From contig JYOD01000014.1 in the NCBI GenBank assembly GCA_000955785.1, positions 1-64,000 of the forward strand: a DNA stretch of 64,000 bases, given 5' to 3'. Below, one piece after another: positions 52,875 through 62,120 of this stretch; the stretch's first letter is position 1; each line of letters begins with the position of its first letter. The notes beneath the pieces were generated by a model that saw only the letters and a list, made by a program, of their open reading frames with translations, had not been told where the DNA came from and did no database searches. The translations under genes were made by a program, and so were the position numbers. The DNA comes from Burkholderiaceae bacterium 16. Lineage in GTDB: Bacteria > Pseudomonadota > Gammaproteobacteria > Burkholderiales > Burkholderiaceae.

Positions 52875-53195
52875 ATGATGGACGGCATTGACCCTCAACG
52901 CACCTTCCGTGGTCTTCCCCTGACCCCGGAGCAGGATGCGGAAGTCAGGCACTACATCAAGAAGCAAAAACAGCGTAGTGCGCCATGGGATACACCCGAG
53001 CTGGCCGCGATGCTCGCGGATATGCTGCGGCCACCGAGCAACGAGGACGAGGACTTCGAGCCCGACGACGGGGAAGCGAAAGCGGCCGCCGAGCGCGCGG
53101 CGGGTGCGGTCGACGACGAGATGGATCCGATCGAGGCCGGCGAGGAGCGGATCGCGGCCATGGAAGCCGAGGCGATGAAAGGCCCCAAACACTGA
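52875..53195 (+). CDS. Small acidic protein of unknown function
   Basis: A 106-residue soluble protein that I do not recognise. The N-terminal half (FRGLPLTPEQDAEVRHYIKKQKQRSAPWDTPELAAMLADMLRPP) looks folded and helical. The C-terminal half is strongly acidic (NEDEDFEPDDGEAKAAAERAAGAVDDEMDPIEAGEERIAAMEAEAMKG). A GGAG site 9-10 bases before the ATG and regular codon use support it as a gene. It lies 100 bases before the E1alpha gene on the same strand, possibly in the same transcript. Confidence 0.7.
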   Translation: MMDGIDPQRTFRGLPLTPEQDAEVRHYIKKQKQRSAPWDTPELAAMLADMLRPPSNEDEDFEPDDGEAKAAAERAAGAVDDEMDPIEAGEERIAAMEAEAMKGPKH

Positions 53196-53297
53196 ATCGC
53201 AGTTGGAGCATGCGCATCGCGGCTCGTGGCCGGGACGCGCACCGGAAGAAGACAGCCCCCAGTGCAACCACTGGAACACAAGAACAAAGGGCATGCC

Positions 53298-54395
53298 ATG
53301 GCGACCGTCGCGACATTCGAAATCGGGTACACGCAGTTTCTCGATCCACAAGGTGAGCCGACCCAGGCGCTACCGGCCTTTGCGCTCGATCCCGAGGCAC
53401 TGGTGCCGCTGTACCGGGCCATGGTGCTGACGCGCCAGTTCGACCTGAAGGCCATTGCACTGCAGCGCACCGGCCAGATCGGTACATTTGCCTCCGCGCT
53501 GGGCCAGGAGGCGGTCGGCGTCGGCGTGGCCAGCGCGATGCGGCCGGAGGACGTGCTGGTGCCGTCCTACCGCGATCATGCCGCACAGTTCCAGCGCGGC
53601 GTCTCGATGACCGAGAGCCTGCTGTACTGGGGCGGCGACGAGCGCGGCAATTTCTTTGCGGCGGCGCCGCATGACTTCCCCAACTGCGTGCCCATCGCCA
53701 ACCAGGTCTGCCATGCCGCTGGCATCGCCTATGCTATCAAGCTGCGCGCGGAGCCGCGCGCCGCGGTCTGCCTGCTCGGCGACGGCGGCACCTCGAAAGG
53801 CGATTTCTACGAAGGCATGAATATGGCCGGTGCCTGGCACGCGCCGCTGGTGCTGGTGGTCAACAATAACCAGTGGGCCATCTCCATGCCGCGCAGCCAG
53901 CAGACCGCCGCGCAAACGCTGGCGCAAAAGGCCATCGCGGCCGGCATCCCCGGCCTGCAGGTGGATGGCAACGATATCGTCGCGGTGCGCCAGATGACGC
54001 TGGAAGCGCTCGAACGGGCGCGTGCCGGTGGCGGGGCCACGCTGATCGAGGCGATCACCTACCGGCTCGGCGACCACACCACGGCGGACGACGCCTCGCG
54101 TTACCGCGACAGCGATCAGGTCAAGCAGCACTGGCTGCTCGAACCGGTTGCCAGGCTGCGCAACTACCTGTTGCGGCTGGGCGCCTGGGACGCGGCGCGC
54201 GAAGAGCAGCTAGCCAAGGCTTGCGCTGGCGAGGTTGCCACCGCGGTGGAGGCCTACCTGGCGATCCCCCCGCCGGACACGGCGGCGATGTTCGATTACC
54301 TCTATGCCAGCCTGCCCGAAGCGCTGGATACGCAAGTGGACACGGCGCGGCGCTTCGCACCGAACGCGCCGGCAAGCGAGAGCGATCATGGCTGA
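53298..54395 (+). CDS. 2-Oxoacid dehydrogenase E1 component, alpha subunit
   Basis: A 365-residue thiamine-diphosphate enzyme subunit (PdhA/AcoA/BkdA type). The TPP motif spans LLGDGGTSKGDFYEGMNMAGAWHAPLVLVVNNNQWAIS (GDG ... NN). The substrate and phosphorylation-loop region YRLGDHTTADDASRYR is intact. The ATG at 53298 with AAGGG about 7 bases upstream gives the normal length. It overlaps the beta-subunit gene by 8 bases. Sequence alone does not separate pyruvate from branched-chain or acetoin substrates; the long N-terminus (QFLDPQGEPTQALPAFALDPEALVPLYRAMVLTRQFD) favours pyruvate or branched-chain types. Confidence 0.9.
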   Translation: MATVATFEIGYTQFLDPQGEPTQALPAFALDPEALVPLYRAMVLTRQFDLKAIALQRTGQIGTFASALGQEAVGVGVASAMRPEDVLVPSYRDHAAQFQRGVSMTESLLYWGGDERGNFFAAAPHDFPNCVPIANQVCHAAGIAYAIKLRAEPRAAVCLLGDGGTSKGDFYEGMNMAGAWHAPLVLVVNNNQWAISMPRSQQTAAQTLAQKAIAAGIPGLQVDGNDIVAVRQMTLEALERARAGGGATLIEAITYRLGDHTTADDASRYRDSDQVKQHWLLEPVARLRNYLLRLGAWDAAREEQLAKACAGEVATAVEAYLAIPPPDTAAMFDYLYASLPEALDTQVDTARRFAPNAPASESDHG

Positions 54396-55365
54396 AATCC
54401 ATCTTGTCGAAGCCGTCAACCATGCGCTGGCCTATGAACTGGAGCACGATCCGCGCGTGGTGCTCCTCGGCGAGGACATCGGCGTCAACGGGGGCGTGTT
54501 CCGCGCGACGGCCGGGTTGCAGGCGCGCTTCGGCGCGCAGCGCGTGATCGACACGCCACTGGCCGAGTCCGCCATCGCTGGCGCCGCCGTCGGCATGGCG
54601 GCGATGGGCCTGGCGCCGGTGGCGGAAATTCAGTTCACCGGCTTTATCTACCCCGCCATCGACCACATCATCAACCACGCCGGTCGCCTGCGCCACCGCA
54701 CGCGCGGCAGGCTGAGCTGCCCGATGGTGCTGCGTTCGCCTTTCGGGGCAGGCATCCACGCGCCGGAGCATCACTCGGAGAGTCCCGAGGCGATGTTCGC
54801 GCATATGCCGGGCCTGCGGGTGGTGATCCCGTCGTCGCCGGCGCGTGCCTACGGCCTGCTGCTGGCGGCCATGCGCGACCCCGACCCGGTGGTGTTCCTC
54901 GAACCGACCCGACTCTACCGGCTGTTCCGCCAGGAGGTGCAGGACAACGGCGAGGCGCTGCCGCTCGATGTCTGCTTCACGCTGCGCGACGGCGACGACA
55001 TCACGCTGGTGAGCTGGGGCGCGATGCTGCAGGAGACGCAGGCCGCCGCCGACCTGCTGCTGGGCGAAGGCATCTCCGCCGCCGTCATCGACGTCGCCAC
55101 GCTCAAGCCGCTCGACATGGGCACCATCCTGGAGTCGGTCGGCAGGACGGGCCGCTGCGTCATCGTCCACGAAGCGCCGCGCAGCGCCGGCTTTGGCGCC
55201 GAGATCGCGGCGAACCTGGCCGATGCGGGACTGTATTCCCTGTCCGCGCCGGTGCAGCGCGTCACCGGCTACGACACGGTAGTGCCGATGGCCAGGCTCG
55301 AATACCAGTACCTGCCCAGCGTGGCGCGGATTGCCGACGCGGCACGCAGGGCCATGGCCGCCTGA
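54388..55365 (+). CDS. 2-Oxoacid dehydrogenase E1 component, beta subunit
   Basis: A 325-residue transketolase-like subunit that forms an alpha2-beta2 E1 with the previous gene. Family features: VEAVNHALAYELEHDPRVVLLGEDIGVNGGVFRAT, RVIDTPLAESAIAGAAVGMA, MVLRSPFGAGIHAPEHHSESPEAMFAHMPGLRVVIPSSP. The ATG at 54388 lies inside the end of the alpha gene, so the two are translationally coupled. Confidence 0.93.
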   Translation: MAEIHLVEAVNHALAYELEHDPRVVLLGEDIGVNGGVFRATAGLQARFGAQRVIDTPLAESAIAGAAVGMAAMGLAPVAEIQFTGFIYPAIDHIINHAGRLRHRTRGRLSCPMVLRSPFGAGIHAPEHHSESPEAMFAHMPGLRVVIPSSPARAYGLLLAAMRDPDPVVFLEPTRLYRLFRQEVQDNGEALPLDVCFTLRDGDDITLVSWGAMLQETQAAADLLLGEGISAAVIDVATLKPLDMGTILESVGRTGRCVIVHEAPRSAGFGAEIAANLADAGLYSLSAPVQRVTGYDTVVPMARLEYQYLPSVARIADAARRAMAA

Positions 55366-55385
55366 AGTCTTTCCTGGGAGCTTCA

Positions 55386-56489
55386 ATGAAAATCTTCAAG
55401 TTGCCCGACCTGGGCGAAGGCCTGCAGGAAGCCGAGATCACCGAGTGGCACGTCAAGCCCGGCGACACGGTGGCGGCCGACCAGCCGCTGGTTTCGGTCG
55501 AGACCGCCAAGGCCATCGTCGAGATTCCCTCGCCCTACGCCGGACAGGTCGCCAGGCTGTTTGCCGCGGCCGGCGAGATCGTGCATCTCGGCGCGCCGCT
55601 GGCCGGCTTCGAAGGCGCAGGCGAGCCGGAGGATGCGGGCGCGGTGGTGGGCGATGTCAAGGTCGGCACGCAGGTGGTCGCGGAAGCGCCCGCCGCCCTG
55701 GGCCGCGGCGGCGGCGCGGTGCGGGCAGTGCCCGCCGTGCGCGCCCTGGCGCGGCAACTCGACGTGGACCTGGCGATGGTCACCCCTTCCGGCGCGGATG
55801 GCGTCATCACCGCCGCCGACGTGCGGCGCGTGGCCGCGACGCTGGCGGACCTGGGGCCGCCGGAAGTCTTGCGCGGCGTGCGGCGCGCGATGGCGCAGAA
55901 CATGGCGCGCGCGCAAAGCGAGGTCGCGGCGGCGACCGTGATCGACGACGCCGACATCCACGCCTGGGCGCCCGGCACCGACACCACGATCCGGCTGGTG
56001 CGCGCGCTGGTCGCCGGATGCCGCGCCGAACCCGGCCTCAATGCCTGGTACGAAAGCCAGACCGGGCGCCGCCATGTACCGAAGCGGATCGACGTAGGCA
56101 TCGCGGTGGACCTGCCCGAAGGCCTGTTCGTGCCGGTGCTGCGCGACACCGGCAACCGCGACGCGGCCGACCTGCGGCGCGGCCTGGACCGCATGCGCGC
56201 GGACGTGCGCGCGCGCAAGATCGCGCCCGAGGAGATGCGCGGCAACACCATCACGCTGTCCAACTTCGGCATGATCGCCGGCAAGTACGCGGCGCCCATC
56301 GTGGTGCCGCCAACGGTGGCCATTCTTGGCGCCGGCCGCATTCACGACGCGGTGGTGGCATCCGGCGGCGTGCCTGCGGTGCACCGCATCCTGCCGCTCA
56401 GCCTTACCTTCGATCACCGGGTGGTCACGGGCGGCGAAGCCGCGCGCTTCCTGGCCGCGGTGATCGCCGACCTGGCCTTGCCGGTATAG
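55386..56489 (+). CDS. 2-Oxoacid dehydrogenase E2 (dihydrolipoamide acyltransferase)
   Basis: A 367-residue E2 with one lipoyl domain (about 1-78; lipoyl lysine K42 in VETAKAIVEIP), a peripheral-subunit-binding domain (about 115-155, VRAVPAVRALARQLDVDLAMVTPSGADGVITAADV) and a catalytic domain (about 160-367). The catalytic motif normally HxxxDG reads H344-RVV-T348-G349, so the general-acid or structural Asp is replaced by Thr. The catalytic domain is short. No E3 gene follows, so a dihydrolipoamide dehydrogenase from elsewhere must serve. It lies 20 bases after the beta-subunit gene. Confidence 0.9.
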   Translation: MKIFKLPDLGEGLQEAEITEWHVKPGDTVAADQPLVSVETAKAIVEIPSPYAGQVARLFAAAGEIVHLGAPLAGFEGAGEPEDAGAVVGDVKVGTQVVAEAPAALGRGGGAVRAVPAVRALARQLDVDLAMVTPSGADGVITAADVRRVAATLADLGPPEVLRGVRRAMAQNMARAQSEVAAATVIDDADIHAWAPGTDTTIRLVRALVAGCRAEPGLNAWYESQTGRRHVPKRIDVGIAVDLPEGLFVPVLRDTGNRDAADLRRGLDRMRADVRARKIAPEEMRGNTITLSNFGMIAGKYAAPIVVPPTVAILGAGRIHDAVVASGGVPAVHRILPLSLTFDHRVVTGGEAARFLAAVIADLALPV

Positions 56490-56548
56490 GCCAGAACACA
56501 TCTTGCAGGCCGAGGTCCGGCAGCTTGCCGGCCTGCCGCGGAGCGACC

Positions 56549-57730
56549 ATGTCCGATGCTTCTTTCATCCATGCTCACGCAGCCCATGCTGACTGGCGGG
56601 AGGCGCTGGCCCAGTGCCGGACGCAACTTGACGCGCAACTGGCGGCTCGCCAGGCAGCGCCGGGCGGCGGCGCCGCGCTCACGCTCGGGTGGTGTTACCT
56701 AAGCGACTATTACGCACCGTCGGCCGAGGACATACTCGCCGCGCTGCAGGAACACTGGCCCGGTGTGGCCTGGGTGGGCACGGCCGGCGTGGGCGTCTGC
56801 GCGGGCGGCGTCGAGTACATCGACGAGCCCGCCATGGTGCTGATGGCAGCCGCGTTGCCGCCCACCGCGTTCCGGCTGTTCTCCGGGCTGCAGCCGCTGC
56901 CCCCCGCCTCTTCCGCCTTCGTGCCCCATACCGCGCTGGTGCATGCCGAAGGCAGCACGCCGGATGTCCAGGACCTGCTGCACGAACTGAGCGAGCGCAC
57001 CGCCACCGGCTACCTGTTTGGCGGCCTGTCATCGGCGCGCAACCGCACCCTGCACATCGCCGATGGTGTCTTCTCCGGCGGGTTGTCGGGTGTGCTGTTC
57101 GACGCCGGGATCGGCCTGATCTCGCGTGTGACGCAGGGCTGCAAGCCGATCGGGCCGGCGCGTATCGTCACCCGCGCCGCGCATAACCTGCTGTTCGAAC
57201 TGGACGGCGAACCCGCGCTCGACTGCGTCCTGAAAGACCTGGGGCTGGGCAGCGATGTGCCGGAGGAAACCTTGTCCGGCGTACTGTCCGCCACGCTGGT
57301 AGGCCTGAGCACCGGGGGCGACGATGCACCCAGCGTGCCTGGCAGGTTCGGCGTGGAAACGCTGGTGCGGCATGTGCTCGGCGTGGACATGCAGCATGGG
57401 GTGCTGGCGCTGGCGGATGTGGTGGAGGACGGAATGCGGCTGGCGTTCTGCACGCGCAATCCCGCCGCGGCGCGGGCGGATCTGGTGCGCGTGGCTACCG
57501 AGATCCGCGCCGAACTGGAGAGCGGTACGAGCGGCCACGCCCTGGGCGCGCTTTACATCAGTTGCTCTGGCCGTGGCGGGTCACATTTCGGCGCGCCGCA
57601 TGCGGAGCTGCAGATGGTGCGCAATGCGCTGGGCGACCTGCCGCTGGCGGGATTCTTCGCCGGCGGCGAGATCGCGCGGGATCACCTGTACGGCTACACC
57701 GGGGTGTTGACGGTCTTCACGGGGCAGTGA
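56549..57730 (+). CDS. FIST-domain protein
   Basis: A 393-residue protein with FIST_N (about residues 40-225) and FIST_C (about 230-370) domains. Typical stretches: WPGVAWVGTAGVGVCAGGVEYIDEPAMVLMAAALP, GYLFGGLSSARNRTLHIADGVFSGGLSGVLFD and the C-terminal GFFAGGEIARDHLYGYTGVLTVFT. FIST proteins are proposed intracellular sensors of small ligands such as amino acids. The ATG at 56549 lies 59 bases after the E2 stop on the same strand. Its link with a 2-oxoacid dehydrogenase could mean a sensing role for pathway substrates, but this is inference. Confidence 0.85.
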   Translation: MSDASFIHAHAAHADWREALAQCRTQLDAQLAARQAAPGGGAALTLGWCYLSDYYAPSAEDILAALQEHWPGVAWVGTAGVGVCAGGVEYIDEPAMVLMAAALPPTAFRLFSGLQPLPPASSAFVPHTALVHAEGSTPDVQDLLHELSERTATGYLFGGLSSARNRTLHIADGVFSGGLSGVLFDAGIGLISRVTQGCKPIGPARIVTRAAHNLLFELDGEPALDCVLKDLGLGSDVPEETLSGVLSATLVGLSTGGDDAPSVPGRFGVETLVRHVLGVDMQHGVLALADVVEDGMRLAFCTRNPAAARADLVRVATEIRAELESGTSGHALGALYISCSGRGGSHFGAPHAELQMVRNALGDLPLAGFFAGGEIARDHLYGYTGVLTVFTGQ

Positions 57731-57736
57731 GCGAGC

Positions 57737-58762
57737 ATGCGGGCGCTGTTGGAACCCGGGCTCGTCAATGACGCCTTTGGCGACCCGGGCGTGTACGTGG
57801 ATTTCCGCGACGAGCGGCGGGCCTTGCTGTTCGACCTTGGCGACATCAGCGCGCTGATGCCTGGCCAGTTGATGCGCCTGTCGCATGTGTTTGTCAGCCA
57901 CGCGCACATGGACCATTTCTCGGGCTTCGATCATTTGCTGCGCGTGTTGCTGGGGCGCAAGACCAGCATCGTGCTATACGGCGGTCCCGGATTCCTGGCG
58001 CAGGTCGAGCACAAGCTGCGCGCCTATACCTGGAACGTGGTCCATCGCTATGCGGTCGAGCTGGTTATCGAGGCGCGCGAGCTGCCACTGCAAGGACAGA
58101 TACAGTGCGCGCGATTCAGCACCCGCAGCGGCTTCGCACGCGAGCCCGCCCCGCCCATCGGGCGGTGTGGCGAGGTGGTGCATGAAGAGACCACCTTTCG
58201 CGTGAGCGCCTGCTTCGTCGATCATGACACCCCTTGCCTGGCCTACCTGATCGAGGAAAAGGCCCGCCTCGGCGTCGCCAGGGACAGGCTGGCGGCGCTG
58301 GGGATGACCACTGGCGCCTGGCTACGGGAGCTGAAGCACGCGGTGCTGAGCGGCGCCGCAGACGACACGCCGATCCTGGTGCAATGGCGCGACCGGCAAG
58401 GCGACCACGCACTGACCCGGCATGTCGGCGAGCTGCGCCATCTGGTCCTCGACACCGTGCCCGGGCAGCGCATCGGCTACGTGACCGACCTGCGCTACAC
58501 CGAAGCGAATGTGCAGGCCTTGTCCGCACTGATGCAAGGCGTGGACCTGCTGTTCATCGAGAGCGTGTTCCTGGATGTAGACAAGGCGCACGGATTGCGC
58601 AAGAACCACCTGACCGCGCTACAGGCCGGGCAGATCGCACGCCGCATCGGCGCCCGGGCGGTGGTGCCGTTTCACTTCTCGCCGCGCTACCACGGGCATC
58701 CCGCCGCGCTGCTGGCCGAGTTGCAGGCGGCATGGTCGGGCACGGCGGGCGCGCAAGAATAG
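57737..58762 (+). CDS. Metallo-beta-lactamase-fold hydrolase (RNase Z-like)
   Basis: A 341-residue MBL-fold protein. The metal motif is SHAHMDHFSGFDHLLR (HxHxDH); further ligands are the Asp in YVTDLRYT and the His in VVPFHFSPRY. The overall layout, with a long insertion between residues about 120 and 220, resembles RNase Z/ElaC-like hydrolases more than glyoxalase II. It starts 6 bases after the FIST gene stop, so it is co-translated. Whether it acts on RNA or on a small molecule is open; in this operon a thioester or acyl substrate is conceivable. Confidence 0.87.
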   Translation: MRALLEPGLVNDAFGDPGVYVDFRDERRALLFDLGDISALMPGQLMRLSHVFVSHAHMDHFSGFDHLLRVLLGRKTSIVLYGGPGFLAQVEHKLRAYTWNVVHRYAVELVIEARELPLQGQIQCARFSTRSGFAREPAPPIGRCGEVVHEETTFRVSACFVDHDTPCLAYLIEEKARLGVARDRLAALGMTTGAWLRELKHAVLSGAADDTPILVQWRDRQGDHALTRHVGELRHLVLDTVPGQRIGYVTDLRYTEANVQALSALMQGVDLLFIESVFLDVDKAHGLRKNHLTALQAGQIARRIGARAVVPFHFSPRYHGHPAALLAELQAAWSGTAGAQE

Positions 58763-58766
58763 GCAA

Positions 58767-58790
58767 GGCCAGGCCTGGGAAAGCCTGGCC
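58767..58790 (+). terminator. GC-rich hairpin between convergent genes
   Basis: GGCCAGGC (58767-58774) and GCCTGGCC (58783-58790) with an 8-base loop, directly after the MBL gene stop and before the fumC stop on the other strand. No T-run on either side, so termination would need Rho. Confidence 0.45.
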
Positions 58791-58844
58791 CGGGCCCGGT
58801 GAGCTTGTCCCGTCCCACCGGACCCGAGCCCCGGCCGACCCGGT

Positions 58845-60248
58845 TTAATCCTTGTTCGGATGCGTCATCTCAATCGGCACAATCCACCGCGCATACTCCT
58901 CCTCGGTGAGATAACCAAGCGCCAGCGCCGCCCCCTTGAGCGTCAACCCTTCCTTATGCGCCTTCTTGGCAATCGCCGCCGCCTTGTCATACCCGATATG
59001 GCGATTCAGCGCCGTCACCAGCATCAGGTTCTTGTCGAGGTTCTCCGCGATCTTCGGCAGGTTCGGCTCGATGCCAATGGCGCAGTGGTCGTTGAACGCG
59101 AGGCAGGAGTCGGCGATCAGCTCGATGCTTTCCAGCACGTTGTGGACCATCACCGGCTTGTACACGTTGAGCTGGAAATTGCCCTGGCTGCCAGCGAAGG
59201 CCACCGTCGCATCGTTGCCGAACACTTGCGCGCACACCATGGTCATCGCTTCGCACTGGGTCGGATTGACCTTGCCCGGCATGATCGAAGAGCCCGGTTC
59301 GTTTTCCGGGATGTTGAGTTCGCCAATGCCGCAGCGCGGGCCGGAGGCCAGCCAGCGTACGTCGTTCGCCATCTTCATCAGGCCACCGGAGAGCGTGCGC
59401 AGCGCGGCGGAGGTTTGCACCAGCGCATCGTGCGCGGAGAGGGCGAAGAACTTGTTCGGCGCGTCGACAAACGGATGGCCGGTGAGCGTGGCAATGTGGG
59501 CCGCGGCGCGCGCGCCGAATTGCGGATGCGCGTTCAGCCCGGTGCCGACCGCCGTGCCGCCGATGGCCAGTTCCAGCAGGCCCGGCTGCGCTGTCTTGAC
59601 GGCGTTCAGGCCGAAATCGATCTGCGCGACCCAGGCGCTGATTTCCTGGCCGAGCGTTATCGGCGTGGCGTCCTGCAGGTGCGTGCGGCCCGTCTTGACG
59701 ATGTCCTGGTAGGACTGGGCCTTGGCGGCCAGCGTTTCGCGCAGGGCGCTCACCGCCGGGAACAGCTTGGTGTGGATCTGCTCGACCACGGCGATGTGCA
59801 TGGCGGTTGGGAACGTGTCGTTGGAGCTCTGGCCGCGGTTCACGTGGTCGTTCGAATGCACCGGCTTCTTGCTGCCGAGTTCGCCGCCGGCAAGCTCGAT
59901 GGCCCGGTTGGAGATCACCTCGTTGGCGTTCATGTTCGATTGCGTGCCGGACCCGGTCTGGAACACCACCAGCGGGAAATGATCGTCCAGCTTGCCGGCG
60001 ATGACCTCGTCGGCCGCCTGCACGATCAGGCGGGCCAGGTCGTCGGGCAACTCGCCCAGCTCGGCGTTGGCCTCGGCCGCCGCGCGCTTGAGGATGCCCA
60101 GCGCGCGAATGACCGGCCGCTGCCAGCGGAAGCGGCTGACGCCGATCGGGAAATTGATGGTGGAGCGCTGCGTCTGCGCGCCCCAGTAGCGATCCGCGGG
60201 TACGTCGATGGCGCCCATCGAGTCGGTTTCGGAACGGAATGCGGGCAT
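58845..60248 (-). CDS. fumC: Fumarate hydratase, class II
   Basis: A 467-residue iron-independent fumarase of the aspartase/fumarase superfamily. Motifs: [18 protein letters not shown] (substrate binding), [16 protein letters not shown] (with the catalytic His) and the mobile-loop signature [11 protein letters not shown] with the catalytic Ser. The ATG at 60248 is chosen because GGAGAG lies 8 bases upstream; an in-frame GTG three codons earlier is too close to it. Class II fumarases serve the TCA cycle under oxidative stress or iron limitation. It converges on the MBL gene. Confidence 0.95.
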   Translation of the reverse strand: MPAFRSETDSMGAIDVPADRYWGAQTQRSTINFPIGVSRFRWQRPVIRALGILKRAAAEANAELGELPDDLARLIVQAADEVIAGKLDDHFPLVVFQTGSGTQSNMNANEVISNRAIELAGGELGSKKPVHSNDHVNRGQSSNDTFPTAMHIAVVEQIHTKLFPAVSALRETLAAKAQSYQDIVKTGRTHLQDATPITLGQEISAWVAQIDFGLNAVKTAQPGLLELAIGGTAVGTGLNAHPQFGARAAAHIATLTGHPFVDAPNKFFALSAHDALVQTSAALRTLSGGLMKMANDVRWLASGPRCGIGELNIPENEPGSSIMPGKVNPTQCEAMTMVCAQVFGNDATVAFAGSQGNFQLNVYKPVMVHNVLESIELIADSCLAFNDHCAIGIEPNLPKIAENLDKNLMLVTALNRHIGYDKAAAIAKKAHKEGLTLKGAALALGYLTEEEYARWIVPIEMTHPNKD

Positions 60249-60586
60249 GGGGGTCACTCTCCAAACAAGACTACGTCAATGATGGCCCCGGCGTGGTGCC
60301 TGCGGAAGGCACCTTTCATCGGGTCGCGATAAACGCCAGCGCTGTCCTGCCGAGGGATCGTTCGCTCTTGGGTGTCCATGGCGAACTCCGGCCCGGCGTG
60401 CGGGGGCTGAAGTACGGGAGGCCGTAAGCCGTAACGGTCTCCCCTTTTGTAGAGGCGGCCCCGGCGCATACGTTGCCGCACCCGCTGCGAGCCAGGCTGA
60501 ACGATATCCCAGCCGCCGGCCGCGGGCAATGAATCCCGACTAACCGGAGGGGTTCGTGCCGGGGGCCGCCCGGCAGGCCGGCGCGC
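60249..60586. other. Intergenic region, no gene seen
   Basis: About 340 bases between the fumC start and the patatin stop, both minus-strand genes. It should hold the fumC promoter. Small open frames have no homology that I recognise, and no hairpin terminator was found for the patatin gene. Confidence 0.45.
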
Positions 60587-61744
60587 TCATGCCGGCGCCG
60601 GCGCGGTATCGTGCACGGCTATCCCCTCGATGGGATCCATGACCCCACGCCAGGGCGCGAGTCCGATGGCCCGCCTGGCATCCGCATAGCCCAGGCTCCA
60701 GCGTGCTTCGATACCGTTCGCGGTGAAATCGATGTCCTTGTTAAGATCCTCGCCTCCGTACGGTGGCGCATTCAGCTCCACCACGTGCATGGTGGTATTA
60801 CAGCCCCAGCCCAGCAGTTCCTTGACTGCCGCCGATTGCCGTTCGGGCTCCGGAATGTACTTGGCCAGCTCGCGAATCACATGGCGCAGCCGGTGCAGTT
60901 GCCTCTGCCGCGCCAGTTGGGTCTCTGCCCGGCTCGCATACTGGATGTCCCGTTGCCGGCCCATGGCTTCCCACAGCGTCTGCGGTTCCGGCCCTCGCAC
61001 CGACCATAGCTGCACGGTAAAGATCACCGAACTGCGGCGCGGATAATCGTCGAGCACGGCTTCAAGCGGCGTGTTCGAGCAGATACCGCCGTCCCAATAG
61101 GCCTCGCCTTCGATGCACACGGCCGGGAACCCTGGCGGGAATGCCGCGGATGCCATCACGTGCTCAAGGCTCAGGGCGATATCGCGGTTGGTGAAGTAAT
61201 GCATCTGCCCGCTGCACACATTGACCGTGCCGACGGTCAGGCGCGTGTGCTTCTGGTTCAGGTAAGGAAAATCCACGAGCGAAAGGAGCGTCTCGCGCAA
61301 CGGGTCGGTCGAATAGAATCCCGCCCGTTCGACGCCAAGCTGCGCATGCAGGCCGAACCACGCGCCGGGATTGGGCACGAAGAAGTTGGGGATGCCCTGC
61401 ATGACCGTGGCGAGGTCAGCGAGCTTGTTATCGGCTCCGGGCAAGAGACTGGTCATCTCGAACGGACCGCGCCGGGCAACCTGCTCCCAGAACTGCCGCA
61501 GTCGGGAAAGCCGGTCCGCGGCCTTGTTGCCGGCGATGATCGAGCCATTGATCGCCCCGATCGACGTGCCGATGACCCAGTCCGGTTCGATGCCCGCCTC
61601 GTGCAGCGCCTCGTAGACGCCGCCCTGGTAGGCACCAAGCGCTCCACCGCCTTGCAGCACAAGCACTACCTGTCCCGGCAATGCCGGGCCGGATGGCTCC
61701 GGGATGCCTTGCCCGCCTTCATCGGCCCGCGCCTTGGTATCCAT
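60587..61744 (-). CDS. Patatin-like phospholipase
   Basis: A 385-residue Ser-Asp dyad hydrolase. The oxyanion motif is VLQGGGALGAYQGGVYEAL, the nucleophile Ser is in GTSIGA (GxSxG), and the catalytic Asp is in YWDGGICSNTPL (DGG). No signal peptide is seen. The C-terminal part holds an extra segment (AETQLARQRQLHRLRHVIRELAKYIPEPERQSAAVKELLGWG) common in the alpha/beta bacterial patatins associated with polyhydroxyalkanoate or lipid turnover. I use the ATG at 61744 with AGGGG upstream; the frame is open a further 90 codons without homology. Confidence 0.9.
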   Translation of the reverse strand: MDTKARADEGGQGIPEPSGPALPGQVVLVLQGGGALGAYQGGVYEALHEAGIEPDWVIGTSIGAINGSIIAGNKAADRLSRLRQFWEQVARRGPFEMTSLLPGADNKLADLATVMQGIPNFFVPNPGAWFGLHAQLGVERAGFYSTDPLRETLLSLVDFPYLNQKHTRLTVGTVNVCSGQMHYFTNRDIALSLEHVMASAAFPPGFPAVCIEGEAYWDGGICSNTPLEAVLDDYPRRSSVIFTVQLWSVRGPEPQTLWEAMGRQRDIQYASRAETQLARQRQLHRLRHVIRELAKYIPEPERQSAAVKELLGWGCNTTMHVVELNAPPYGGEDLNKDIDFTANGIEARWSLGYADARRAIGLAPWRGVMDPIEGIAVHDTAPAPA

Positions 61745-62120
61745 GGCTTTCCCCTTTTGACAGGCTACTTCGCTATTGCATCGGACAGGGTACTGGCGAT
61801 CTCGCGCGGCCCGTTGCCGTGCCTGGCTGACTATGAATCCTAGCACTTTGCCTCGATCTTTCCAGAGGCAACTTCCCGGGCCGTCCAGGCGTTCAGGGGC
61901 GCTCCCCGGGCCAGGTTCACCGGCCCGGGACATGCACGTGATTGGACCGGTACAATCGGCACGCCCGCCGAGCGCAGCGGGAATCCCAGGGAACCGCCGG
62001 ATGGCTCTGGCCAACGCCAGAAAAAGTGAACTTCAAGTCCCCGCGTCTTTCGCGGCCGGCAGCGGCGCGGTGGCATTTTCCTTTCTTGAGTATTGAGTAT
62101 TGAGTAGTCAGGGGATAGCA
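61745..62120. other. Divergent intergenic region
   Basis: About 375 bases between the divergent patatin and nitrobindin-like genes. It holds a perfect inverted repeat CCCGGGCC (61905-61912) / GGCCCGGG (61922-61929) and a heptamer tandem repeat at 62086-62106. No gene was recognised; a TTG-initiated extension of the downstream gene from 62100 is unlikely. Confidence 0.5.
62086..62106. repeat. Three tandem TTGAGTA heptamers
   Basis: TTGAGTA three times in a row, ending 14 bases before the start codon of the nitrobindin-like gene. Slipped-strand changes would alter the promoter or leader length in 7-base steps. Confidence 0.7.

Noticed and set aside
55331-56548. Upstream extension of the FIST frame through the E2 gene
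   Set aside because: The frame is open by chance across E2; the extension is Arg/Gly-rich and E2 in the other frame has lipoyl and catalytic domains. The FIST start is set at 56549.
58860-60332. A 490-codon plus-strand open frame opposite fumC
   Set aside because: Shadow of fumC; no ribosome binding site and no domain.
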